A DNA stretch of 64,000 bases. It comes from Coix lacryma-jobi var. lacryma-jobi (Eukaryota; Streptophyta; Magnoliopsida; Poales; Poaceae). The DNA lies in contig CM019831.1 in assembly GCA_009763385.1 (NCBI GenBank), positions 16,828,080 through 16,892,079 on the forward strand, given 5' to 3'. The notes under the pieces are model-generated. The model was not told where the DNA came from and did not search any database. It was given only the letters and a program-made list of their open reading frames with translations. A program made the position numbers and the translations under genes. Position 1 is the stretch's first letter, and the number at the start of each line of letters is the position of its first letter. Positions 22,368 through 32,900 of the stretch are shown here, one piece after another.

Positions 22368-23324
22368 GAGTAAAGTCCATCACCGGTCCTCAAACTTGTT
22401 CGGTTGTGTCATCCCGGTCCCTAAACTCGCAAATCGACAGTTTAGGTCCTCAAACTTGTTCGGTTGTGTCATCCCGGTCCCTAAACTTGTAAATCACTCG
22501 TTTAGGTCCTCAAACTTAGTCAGTTGTGTCATCTTGGTCCCTAAACTTGGTTTTAAGTCTCATCTAAATCTAAATATTATAATTTGAAAACTTTATATCA
22601 ACAAAAAATTCATAACTTTTTCATATAAACTCGAATGAAGACAAACTTTATATCAAAATTGTAGCCCTCGATGTGATCTACAGCTTTGTAGTTGAAAAGT
22701 TTTTGATTTAAAACTGTTTAGGGTCCCAAATATTGTTGTATGTTTATAGATTTTGAAATTTAAAATTTAAAATTATCAAACAATCTTGAATATTTACATG
22801 ATCTATATAAAAGTTATAGTTCTCAATGCAATCTAAAACATTGTAGATATTTTTTTTATTTAAAGTCATTTACTCTCCAAAAAAAATAATTTTAAATTTT
22901 AAATTTCAAAATCTATAAACATACAACAATATTTTGGGACCCTAAACAGTTTTAAATCAAAACTTTTAAACTGCAAAGTTGTAGATCACATCGAGAGCTA
23001 CAATTTTGATATAAGTTTGTCTTCATTTGAGTTTATATGAAAAAGTTATGAATTATTTGTTGATATAAAGTTTTAAAATTACCATGTTTAGATCTAGATG
23101 AGACTCAAAACAAAGTTTAGGGACCAGGATGACATAACTAACTAAGTTTGAGGACCTAAACGAGTGATTTATATGTTTATAGACCAGGATGACACAACCG
23201 AATAAGTTTAGGGACCGGGATGACACAACCGAACAAGTTTGAGGACCTAAACGGTCGATTTGTGAGTTTAGGGACCGGGATGACACAACGACACAAGTTT
23301 AGGGACCGGTGATGGACTTTACTC
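22368..23324. mobile_element. Mutator-like non-autonomous element forming a long hairpin (957 bp)
   Basis: The ends are GAGTAAAGTCCATCACCGGT and its complement. A perfect 9-bp duplication GTTAGAATA flanks it (22359-22367 and 23325-23333), and unit 2 has one GTTAGAATA (59831-59839) with no insert. The two halves are complementary almost throughout, not only at the ends; for example gtcccaaatattgttgtatg near 22733 pairs with its complement near 22920. Near each end the sequence repeats tcctcaaacttgttcggttg-like units. The 9-bp duplication is characteristic of Mutator-like elements. It has no coding capacity. Confidence 0.88.
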
Positions 23325-23753
23325 GTTAGAATATGTGCACAAGATAGAGAGATAATTTCAAGTAAAATATGTTTAACGCCAACGATTATTCCATGCGAAG
23401 TGGACTACTATGAATTGGGGTGAAAAAGTATTATCTAGAGCAATTGGAAGCAACAGTCTATCACCATTGGATATGGATAAGAAACACCGTACATGACTAT
23501 TATGTTAGCATACATGCAAATGAGAGAAAACAAAGGTGAACGATTTTGATTAGTCGTTGACCCTAAATTGTATAAATAAGTCTCTAATATTCATATCTTT
23601 TAAGTTACTAGCCCGTACCAGCAGCATATAATTGCAGGATGAACAAGATATGTATATACAACTATAGTGAGGAATACAAATTATATATAAGAGCATTTTG
23701 CTTCTGGTTATTATATGAATGATGTAGTGTGGTCGTGAATATGACGATAGTAC

Positions 23754-24890
23754 CTGTCCTGTAAGTGATTTCCTCACAGTTTCAATCTCGTTTAGTTTAT
23801 CAACAATCTCCCTTATAGTAGGCCTATTCTCTTGGTCCGCCTCCAGAGACCTTAAGGCCATTTCAATGCATGTCTCTACTTCTAGGATATCTGCCTTTTG
23901 CATGATCAATCTATAACTTGAAGTCCCCTGCAACCTTTTCTTCCAGTTCTCTTTTACCTTTGAAAGTAAAATCATAAAGAAGAAAGGTGAAATAGAAATG
24001 AAGGATCCTTGCTTCATCATGAATGTCAAAAGGCATATAAATAATCTTACATCCTCGATAAATCATTCGGGAGACACTTCATGTCTTTTGGAATGGCCCG
24101 AAGGTCCTGCAATTATCTGTAAGATTATAACGCCCAAACTGAATACATCATACTTCTTTGAGATATGCCGTTTCTCAATGTATTCCGGAGGCATGTACCC
24201 TCTACATGATTTTAAACAATAGTTAGAAAGGGATACAATAAATTAGCAAAAGATCACGAGGGTACCAACTTACAATGTTCCTATGAAGGTTTTTGCGGTA
24301 TAAGTTTTAGTATTACCAAAGAGCTTCGACAAGCCAAAATCAGCAATTTTGGGCACGAAGTTCTCATCAAGAAATATATTAGCGGGTTTCAAGTCCAAAT
24401 GTTGCATAGGATCTTTTGAGCCGTTATGAAGATAATCCAAACCTTCGCATATCCCCTTAATTATTTTGTAACGTATATGCCAATCAAGTCCACATGATTC
24501 ATCTGTAGAGAAGTAAACAAAATGCATTGACGTTATCCATTTGATGAAGCTTCTTGATAGCAATCTCTGCCCTGTAAATGTACAAGTGAAATATTTAAAA
24601 TAGATTGAGCAGCATGGATGTCATACCCGAAAGATGCTTGTCAAGGCTTCCACGCTTAAAATATTCAAAGCAGAGGGCTTTATGTTCAATTCTAACAAAA
24701 ACATATTCTCCTTTGTCGTCCTTGACATGAGTGTGTCGTATTTCAAAGCAATAGGCAATTAACCTTATGATATTCTTATGGTGGACCTTCATAAGGTTGT
24801 TAAATTCTTTCTTAAATTGCATACATCGTCAAGTCCTACCATTTGATGAAGCTTCTTGATAGTAATCTCTGCCCCGTTATCCAGTACACC
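23754..24890 (-). pseudogene. kinase-domain exons of kinase-MSP gene, copy 1
   Basis: Four exons with good GT-AG borders: 24890-24627 (GVLDNGAEITIKKLH, with the ATP-binding lysine, to RGSLDKHLSG), 24502-24274 (DESCGLDWHIRYK; QHLDLKPANIFLDENF; ADFGLSKLFG), 24201-24051 (GYMPPEYIEKRHISKKYDVF; VIILQIIAGPSGHSKRHEV) and 23957-23754 (VKENWKKRLQGTSSYRL; ENRPTIREIVDKLNEIETV). The catalytic loop reads HLD instead of HRD, so it is a non-RD kinase, a type common in plant immune receptors. A frameshift after GLDDVC ends the first exon's frame. No glycine-loop exon or extracellular domain was found up to the LINE. The gene resembles grass receptor-like or cytoplasmic kinases. Its last intron has swollen to 15.4 kb through insertions before the MSP exon at 8315. 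It is taken as a pseudogene. Confidence 0.82.
24538..24571 (-). repeat. 34-bp copy of exon sequence inside the next intron
   Basis: catttgatgaagcttcttga and the following 14 bases repeat the kinase exon segment at 24840-24873 with one difference. The copy sits just upstream of the acceptor of the following exon and is also present in gene copy 2 (near 61052-61088, with a three-base insertion). Confidence 0.75.
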
Positions 24891-25220
24891 CTGTTGAAAC
24901 GCATTTGTTAATCTATGCTCCCTTTGTCCTATAATGATAAGCGTATTTTGTTAAGGAAAATGTCAACTTTTACAAACTTTGATCAACACTGCAGCAGTTG
25001 TCTCAAATCACCGGCTTGGATATATTAAAAAAATAAAGGCAAGGGATTATTCATTGGAACTTGTGCGAGACCAGCGACGAAACACTCACTAGCGCTTTGT
25101 TTTTTCTAGCCTTCTCTCTCCAACACGTCAAATCACATATACAATCAGCAACCAAATCGCTAGCTTAAATCGACTTGTTAGGGACACCCTGATGTCGTGT
25201 TACCATCCGGTAAACTACTA

Positions 25221-25479
25221 CTCCCTCCATCCCAAATTATAAGGCATTCCAAGAATCTTGGAGAGTCAAAGTTTTTCAACTTTGACCAAAATTCTAGAGA
25301 GAAACATAAAGATTTATGACATTGAGTATGTATATTACGAAAATATAACTAATGAAGAATCTAATTGTACTTAGTTGGTATTATAAATATTATTATCTTA
25401 TTATATAAATTTGGTCAAAATTGAAAAACTTTGACTCTCCAAGATTTTTGGAATGCCTTATAATTTGGAATGGAGGGAG
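25221..25479. repeat. Stowaway-like MITE (259 bp)
   Basis: Inverted ends CTCCCTCCATCCCAAATTAT and its near-complement, with target duplication TA (25219-25220 and 25480-25481). Unit 2 has a single TA at the matching place (near 61871). The inverted arms run about 65 bp. Stowaway-type MITEs are mobilised in trans by mariner transposases. Confidence 0.88.
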
Positions 25480-25481
25480 TA

Positions 25482-25941
25482 ATAATTTAAAGTCAACCGT
25501 GATAGATCATAAATTAGAACCGCAACCTCCTATGTTCGACGGACTCTGACAGAGCCTAGCTATCTAGACAACTATCGGTGTGAGGTGACGACCGCAGCTG
25601 CTTCGCATGCAAGCAAACAAAAGAGGCCGCCGCGCCGACAACACGCAGACGACGTTTGCTTGATAAGCACCCGTGTACGACATGGGGCAATCTGGACAGG
25701 GTCCAAAACGTTCCTAATAGGCTGAGAAGAAAGAGATGGGGACCCACCCCACAACAAGTTGTGAGCATGACTCGGCACCGCAGAATTGCTACCAACCTAC
25801 TGACGGGGGGAAGGGGTAAGACTAGGCAGCAGCGGTACAAAGTTGGGGTTCATAATTCTTGTGATCCAAATAATAATTTGTTTTAACTCTTTGGTACATC
25901 AATTTTGCTATGGAATGGCGGGAATTGATGTATCAAAATTA
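25482..25941. other. DNA between kinase exon side and LINE, unit 1
   Basis: Matches 61873-62319 in unit 2. It would be the 5' side of the kinase gene, where a first exon or promoter is expected. No glycine-loop exon (GxGxxGxVYKG type) is readable on the minus strand. The short frames on both strands (for example 25556-25840 minus) have no recognisable motif. Confidence 0.5.
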
Positions 25942-25954
25942 ATGTATCAAAATT
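25942..25954. repeat. target site duplication of the LINE (left)
   Basis: ATGTATCAAAATT, 13 bp, recurs at 28381-28393 just after the A-run. An additional tandem copy of the same 13 bases lies at 25928-25940 in unit 1 only. Confidence 0.85.
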
Positions 25955-28187
25955 ATCATGTGCGAGGTCCTGTGGCCTGCGTTTCCCCCCGACACCTAAT
26001 CCGTATCCCTGGACTTCCACTTGCCGCCACCGCCGGTGGCGCCGGCCGGCACCCGCCATCACCTCGCCTCCCTTCCCAGATCTACCGCTCCTACCTCCCC
26101 TCCCCTTCCTTTCCGGGCATACGTGGGCGCAGGCGCCGCGCCTCCGCAGCCAGCTTCATCGGCTGCGCCGATGGCCTCCCCAGCGCCGGCGGGTGCCTCC
26201 CCCTCGCCTCCCCACGCCGGATCCACACCCCTCCCATCCCTCTCTAGGCGCTCACGAGCCAGGCGCTGCATCTTCGCCGCCTCCAGCCGTGGCCTCACCT
26301 CCGGCGGTGCTGATCGGAGCTGGCTGTCCGCCCAAGCCATGCTTGCCGCCCTAGCACGCAGTGGAGGCCGGATCCCGTGCAGGCAGGCCCCCGGCGACCG
26401 AATCCGCGTCCACCAATGGTGGGGAGGCCACCGCACGGCAGCAACCGCTGGCGTCGCGGCCTGTGTCCTTGCCGGTGACCCAAAAGGCGGTTCCGAGCTC
26501 GTTCGTCCTCCCACGCACAGGACACAGTGCTGAGATGTGCGACGAGCAGCCTTCGTCACCACCTTCCATGTCTCCGCGCCGTAGCCAAGAGGTTGCCAGC
26601 GCCCCTACTTCGCGCCCGCCCTCTCCCAGGACGCGACTTCGTTCTTCCCGGGCAGCCCCATGGGAGGTCGCTCGAAGTGCCATCGATGGACGAACGCCGA
26701 CAACAAGGTGTCCGACGATGACCACCCCGCCAGCTACGTGGACGTCGTCTGCTATCTGCCGAAGACGATCGTTGTGTCCTCACCGCATGCCCAGACGATA
26801 CCGGACCTAGGCGGAGCGAACATGGGCCGACAGGGTCTTGGGCGAAGGTGGAGGAAGCGTAGCCGGCCGCGTCCACAGATGATGCCTGCTCGGCCAGTGG
26901 ATGGTCATATCCCTATTCGTCAGTGTCTCAGTCGCCAAGGACGGGTCTCCGTCCCCAACACTGATGGGTGGCGGGAGATCCTCCCTCGGTAGGAGGCGCG
27001 ACTTGAGCCTCGTCGTGACACAAGGCAACCTCTGCAAATTCGGAACATACCCATAGAGCTTCATGGCAGATGCTTCAACTGCCTTTCCTACTCGCACCGA
27101 GTAGCGACTTGCCGGTTGCCACGACGTTGCCTGCGTTGCCATGGCTTCCGCCACATCGCTAGGGACTGCAAGTGGCCCAGGCATTCTGAGACATCGGCGG
27201 TGAAGGTTGGTGACCGACTGTGGCATCCTGCTCGTGAAGGCAACACGTGGGCCTTTCAGCACGTGCCCAGTGACGGTCCACCGAGCTCGGATGGGGCCGC
27301 ACAGGATGGCGCAAGGGGTGCCAGCGGCACCTGACGACGATGGTGGTGACACTGGAGTAAGCTGATGAGGGACGTCAGTCTAGCGTGCAGGCCAACTACG
27401 ATGACAACGCTGCTGCAGCTCCTGCACGCTGCCTCCCCGCTACCGAGACAGAGCCGCTGGCATGGGAGCGGTGTGCGTACTCATGGACTCCTGCGTGGGT
27501 CGACCCATTGTTGGAGGAGCTAGGCGCCTTGCTCGCTACGAGCCCCCAGCAGGAGCTCCGACGCTTGGGTGCTCGACTGCTCCGGCAGCCGCCTCTCTAG
27601 AGGTGGACGCATTGCTGGTGGGTAATCGTTATCCGACGAAGACTGCACGGTGCATGACGGACTTGCCTCCGTTGTCACTTGTGTAGGAGACACCATAGGC
27701 AACGCCGCCACGAGGAGAACATCCCGACGTCATGGATGCCGAGGCACCTTGGCAGAAGCGACGGTCATGGATGTCACAGACACCGTCAACTGCACTCCAT
27801 CCCCACAGACGACCTCCGCCAACAGACGTCACAAAGCGCTTCACCGAGCGAGTCACAAAGGCGACGCAACTGCTAATCCTGGAGCTACCCGGAGATGATG
27901 CGGCCCACGACGAGCGTGCACCGCCCGCGCTCCCAAAGAGGAGCAAACGAATAGCGGCGCAGAGCATCTCACATATCCCGGCATCGAAGCGAGGCGAGCA
28001 CCTTGTCTTGAAGCATCTGGGACTAACCAGCGGGATGTCAACTCCATGCACGGAAGTTTTGGAGGCATACGAAGAAATCTACAGCAGTAACCCCGGTAAC
28101 ATGCAGACGCTCCTTCAGTTGTTCCCGTCGGACATCGACGTCGGTCCGCACAAGCAGCGCCGTCGTCGCTCGGTGGCACGGGCATAG
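25955..28187 (+). pseudogene. LINE ORF1 with two CCHC knuckles, copy 1 (broken)
   Basis: Homologous to the open frame at 62317-63711. Here the frame is cut by frameshifts and by a TAG at 26991-26993 (unit 2 reads CAG-like sequence there). The knuckle region survives near 27080-27180 (CFNCLSYSHRVATC, then CLRCHGFRHIARDC). Downstream frames at 27385-27600 (CAYSWTPAWVDPLLEELGAL) and 27732-28187 (PKRSKRIAAQSISHIPASKR, then RGEHLVLKHLGL) are the C-terminal parts of the same protein family, known from grass LINE-related CCHC proteins. ORF1 proteins bind RNA and act as chaperones. Very GC-rich and proline-rich at the start. Confidence 0.7.
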
Positions 28188-28380
28188 ACCTCCTAGTCGG
28201 TGCCGCAAGTAGGGTGGATCAATGTCCAATGTAACAATATAGTTTCAGTACACTAGGGTGGTCTGAGCGTTCACGTAAAACTCTTGTGATCTCATAGGGC
28301 ACCACTATGGCATGTTGTATTAAACTTTTTCTCTACCTTAATATAAAGACGCATAAATCTTTTGCGTGATCGAGAAAAAA
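25955..28380 (+). mobile_element. LINE-type retroelement without an RT ORF, copy 1
   Basis: A 13-bp direct repeat flanks the element. It ends with ataaagacgcataaatcttt, tgcgtgatcgag and a short A-run, a tail typical of grass LINEs. The body encodes ORF1 only; no endonuclease or reverse transcriptase lies between ORF1 and the tail in 2.4 kb. Such elements must be copied by another LINE's machinery. The element is shared with unit 2 (62333 to the window end), so it predates the tandem duplication. Confidence 0.8.
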
Positions 28381-28393
28381 ATGTATCAAAATT

Positions 28394-29219
28394 GATACAT
28401 TGCGTGAATGTGTGTGCAACATGTCTCTCTTGGTTGTGTTGTTGTGCAAGTGTGGATTATAGAGACAATCGACAGATATGGAAAAGGTCAAGTACACACA
28501 TACCGTACCAATGGGTCGGGAGCGGTGAAGGACAAACGTGAGGTTGGACCGAGAAACCAAGATGACCAGAAGACTAACCATGGGCCGGGTGGCTAACACT
28601 TGGGGACTTGAACAAGCAAGAGCACACACAGAGGAGTAAACTGTGTTGACCAAGTCAAGCGGAAGCACCGGAGGACTTGGTGATCATGTGGTCGAGGATG
28701 ACGGTGACACGTGTCCAGATCGTGCAGGAGATGTAGTGGATACGCTTCTCCAGATGGGTTTGGTGGATTAGGCCTCAGAACCACCTATAGACGGTTTCGG
28801 GTTTGGGCTTCAAAACCCTGTTGGTTTTCTGGGAGTAATTGGTGGCGGCATGTGGCGTCATCACAAAGCTTGCTTCGAGGCGAAACAAAGTCGTGAAGAG
28901 CTCGTGGGCGTCGTGAAGCTTCCTCCTCATGACACTCGCTAGGAAAAAATAATCCTAAAAATTCTAAAAAAAATAAAGAACATTTGGCCATCTATTTGAC
29001 AGGCTCTACTCATTATTGCTAATAATAGCCATCAGACTTCTTATGTTCTCTAAAAAAGACACACCTTTATTTTTATTAAAATGATCTAAATTAATTCCTA
29101 AATAATGATTTAAATTAACCACAACTACAATTACGTAAAATAAACTAAAGTAACACCTAATCTTCATCTAAATCATCCATGTATACCTTTGTGGAAAATA
29201 CAGTAATAAAAAATAACAG
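28394..29219. other. spacer between LINE and intron relic
   Basis: The first 530 bases are moderately GC-rich, and the rest is AT-rich. No homology to other parts of the window and no convincing coding frame. The GC-rich part has the look of retrotransposon non-coding DNA, but no ends were found. Confidence 0.4.
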
Positions 29220-29477
29220 GACAAATGGAGAAGGTATATGTTATGTATAGCTGTAACTAAATCTTATCACAACAGGACACGAAAAATAAAGTATTTATGG
29301 AAATTGTGTTGGTGGAATACGAACACAAAAGAGAGATAACTTCAAGTAAAATATATTTAACCCCAACGATTATGACATGCAAAGTGGACTATTATGAATT
29401 GGGGTGAAGAAGTATATAGAGAAACTGGAAGCAACAGTCTATCGCCATTGGATATGGATAAGAAAGTACATGACTAT
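29220..29477. other. third copy of a kinase-MSP intron fragment (relic)
   Basis: Matches 22265-23500 (without the MULE-like hairpin) and 59752-60003, for example ccattggatatggataagaa near 29447. It ends in gtacatgactat exactly where CACTA-B starts, and continues at 39996. It shows that a third piece of the gene family once stood here. Confidence 0.75.
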
Positions 29478-29760
29478 CACTAGTACACAGAAACACTATA
29501 CAGGCGGTTGGTAACCCATTTCCACTGGCGTTTTTTTAAAACCGACAGTGCTACGGGCCAGAGAAAATGGAAGCATTGTACAGACGGTCACATGAGAACC
29601 GCCAGTGGAAATAGATTTCCACAGGCGGCACAATTAAGGTAACCGCCAGTGGATTTCCACTGGATTTCCACTAGCGGTTACCTTAATTGTGCCGCTTGTG
29701 GAAATCCATTTTCACTAGCGGTTCTCTTTAGTGAACCGCCTTTGGAAAGTTTTCTCGCCA
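29478..29760. repeat. left subterminal repeats of CACTA-B with a 40-bp hairpin
   Basis: Repeats of ttccactggcggtt and aaccgccagtgga type. Inside them, 29614-29653 is complementary to 29667-29706 with only two mismatches, giving a strong hairpin with a 13-base loop. In this orientation the left end is the 3' end of the element. Confidence 0.8.
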
Positions 29761-29965
29761 TTTTCTGAAATTTAAACCATACCCTATATATATTGATATT
29801 GAAACTACTAAACCCTATTGGATGATGTTCAATTATAGCAACATGCTATTTAATTATTTTATTCATTTATATACATCAAAGTTTCGTGCTCACAAACATA
29901 AAGTTACATGTATTTACGTCACACATTATATACATTAAAGTTTCGCCAGTGCTCTAATAACTGTC

Positions 29966-32900
29966 TCAACTAAGTTGTAGCCTACTAATCTCTGTGAGCA
30001 CTCTATACTGTGGGCTTGCTAAGATGCTGGTAGCATCGTGATATTTCCCATCGCATGGAATAACTTCTTTCAAGATGAATGAGCACATGTCCTCTACTAT
30101 GTTGTATAAAGCACGTTCGGTCATGTGCTTCGCCTTTTGTAGATCAAATTCTTGGAAAGGAGGTTTATAAACATCATATATTTACACTTGATAATACATT
30201 TGTAACTTTAATAGCAGAACTACATACATGACTATTAGTTATATTACCTTAGAAGGGTTCTTGATGTATCGTTCGTTCTCTCTCATGAACTCGCACACGT
30301 AGAATCCACAGTGGACCGATCCGGGTCGTTGTTTGTGGCACTATATAACAAGAAAGTGGTTATTTACTTGCAATATCGTCCTATGTATTTTACATGTCTG
30401 ATATGTATTCATAAATTTCTATACGTACCGGCCAGTTATGATATATTTTCAATGGCTGCCCTGGCGTTGATGACTCGCACCTTCCACCTTTAATTTTGTA
30501 AAACCTATATGCCCTATAATCTCGAATAGAATCACCGTGTTATTCTCAATATCTCATCGATTAAAGTATGCATGTAAAATCTCGACTTACAGCTCTAAGT
30601 GCCTCACGAATGTTCCATAGTTTGTAGTCGGGTAATCTGCGGAGTCACATACCAACACCTTTCTAGACCTAGGAAAAATCATGAAGCAAATCCAGTGGTC
30701 CCTGCATGAATCAAATTTGTGATGCATGTGTGTATTAGAATAATTAATTTGATATATGCAAACTCACACTTACCCAAAGTTATACGGGACCACTATGGAT
30801 TTCCTGTGTTGAAACTAAAGCATTGTGTGTCCTAGGTAGAGGGCGTATCTGGCATCAAACTCCTTCGTAATGTCCGCTATTTTCTTCTCCCGTTCTTCAC
30901 CTTCTAAACCATGTAAGTCTTCGTGATCATCCCCGATTCTGAATGTGTGCTGCTCCTCACATATTTTTATTGGGTTCAAATACCCAACCCTTTCACTGGC
31001 ATTAGAATTAGGATCCGGACCGTAACGGATCTCCTGCTGATCATATTGCATTCTGCAAGGCAGATGTACATGTAAGATATTGAAAATTGATACAACTCAC
31101 TAATAATAACACATGCATGTGTAAGTATGAGTGACACTTACAATGCAAACACTGTTACGAGCTGTACATCGAGTCTCAGGAGGTTCATCATCAACCACAT
31201 GTCCTCGAAGGTAATAACGGCCGTTTGTTTGCCACTAACAAATGTAGTTGGTGGTATACACACATTGATGGTGTCGATGACAACAGAGGATGCCCTCATG
31301 TACCAGTCATGCAGCCTTTTAACCCCAGCGGGGATCTTCTTGAGTGTATCCCCCTTGAGTAGAGGCCTTCCAGGCACATATTTATTAGGGACATTTTTGT
31401 AATCGTCCTTCGTTGGCTTCCTGATACTTATGGTAATTACCTTAGACTTTTCCGCTGACTTCTCATGCTCAGCCAAGTCAAGGGTACGTGTAGTGCGGCT
31501 TAGTGCAATTCCTGACAAAAATTTGGCCATACCGGCAGTCTTTTTCTTTGGCTCTAAGGGGGAAACCAATTTAGGTACTGGATATTTCTTCTTTGGCCGC
31601 TCTGGTGCCTCCCTTTTTTGTTCAGGATCTTTGGGTGGTGGGGAAGGTGGAGAATTGAATGGTGGCGGATATGATGGGGGGGTCAACAGGAGCCACGATC
31701 GGCGACGATGGTGGGCTAGGAAGAGGATCGGCAGGTGCTGACGAGTCCTGAGTGAGTGGTGGGGCTTGAGAGGATGGTGGTGGCTCACTCAACTGGATGT
31801 CCCGTCGAGGCCAAAGGATGAAGTTCTTGACAGCCTGTCCGAGTTTCTCAATGCCCTCGGGACCGGGGATGTCTAGAATGTCGTCCTTGTATCCTTGGAC
31901 GACCATTGACACTTCTACCCAGCAGTAGTCTTCTGGAATGTCGCTCCCATGGTACTTGCATCCTAGGATCGCAAGGCCTATGGCTACTTCCCTTGTACGA
32001 TGATTGTTAATACCATATCTTATGAATAGGGAGCAAGCCACAGGCCTATCAATGTCGTCAACTGGATAGTGATGATCCTTGTTTGCCATTGACGTGACAC
32101 TGCTTGGAATGGTTGTTGGACACTGTATCACCAACGGTTGTGTTGTTGGGACTAGCTACATCTGGGGAGCCTGAGTGCTCATCTGTTGAGCAGACATCGC
32201 ACTTGCCAAACGCTGCATCAACTCTGGAGGAGGATCGGATAGAATTTTGGACATCATCTCTTCGAAGTCTTTCTTTGCCTCCTCCTTAAAATAATTTGCC
32301 ATTTCTTCCTTGTATCAATCACGTTTCTTGTACTGACCCTCCCACTCCGGTTCGAATCTTTCTTTCCATCCTTCTTTCGATGAGATGCCTCGAACACGAC
32401 CAGGGTGCTCGGGGTTACCCAGGGCAGCAGTAAGGATGTCTCTCTCTCTTCGTGGCTTAAATAATCCTTCGTGCTGCTTAGCTGCCACCGCAAATATGCT
32501 CTTTGCTGCTCCATCAAGCATTGGGTCATCAAATGACACACCGATCTTGGTTTGCCTCGGTTTCCGAGCACGAATCCAATTTGCGGTCCTTTCACCAAGT
32601 TGCTCAGACAGCGTCGGCAACCCTGCCACCTTCTTGGTAGCCTCTTCTTGCCTCCACTTGGGAACCTGGCGTTGGTAACCACCTGTGCCTAGGTGGTGGT
32701 GGTACTTGTTCTTCTATGTGAGCTCAGAATTGGCTTCGCTCCGAGCTAAGAACTCTGGCTCTCTCCTTTGCTATAGAAAAACCGCCCACTGCCCGGCCGA
32801 AATCTTGTACCTTTTTGTTGGGTCCAACCCTTTCTTTGCCCACTTGATATTCATCTCGGACCTCCAGTTTCGGAACATGATCACCCACTGCTTCATTGCA

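Noticed and set aside
24919..24980. Possible second Stowaway-type MITE (ctccctttgtcctataatga)
   Set aside because: Only one end is visible in both units and no matching inverted end or TA duplication was found.
26021..26992. Multiple overlapping frames on both strands at the 5' part of the LINE
   Set aside because: Only the frame collinear with the 464-codon frame at 62317-63711 has family motifs; the others follow the high GC content.
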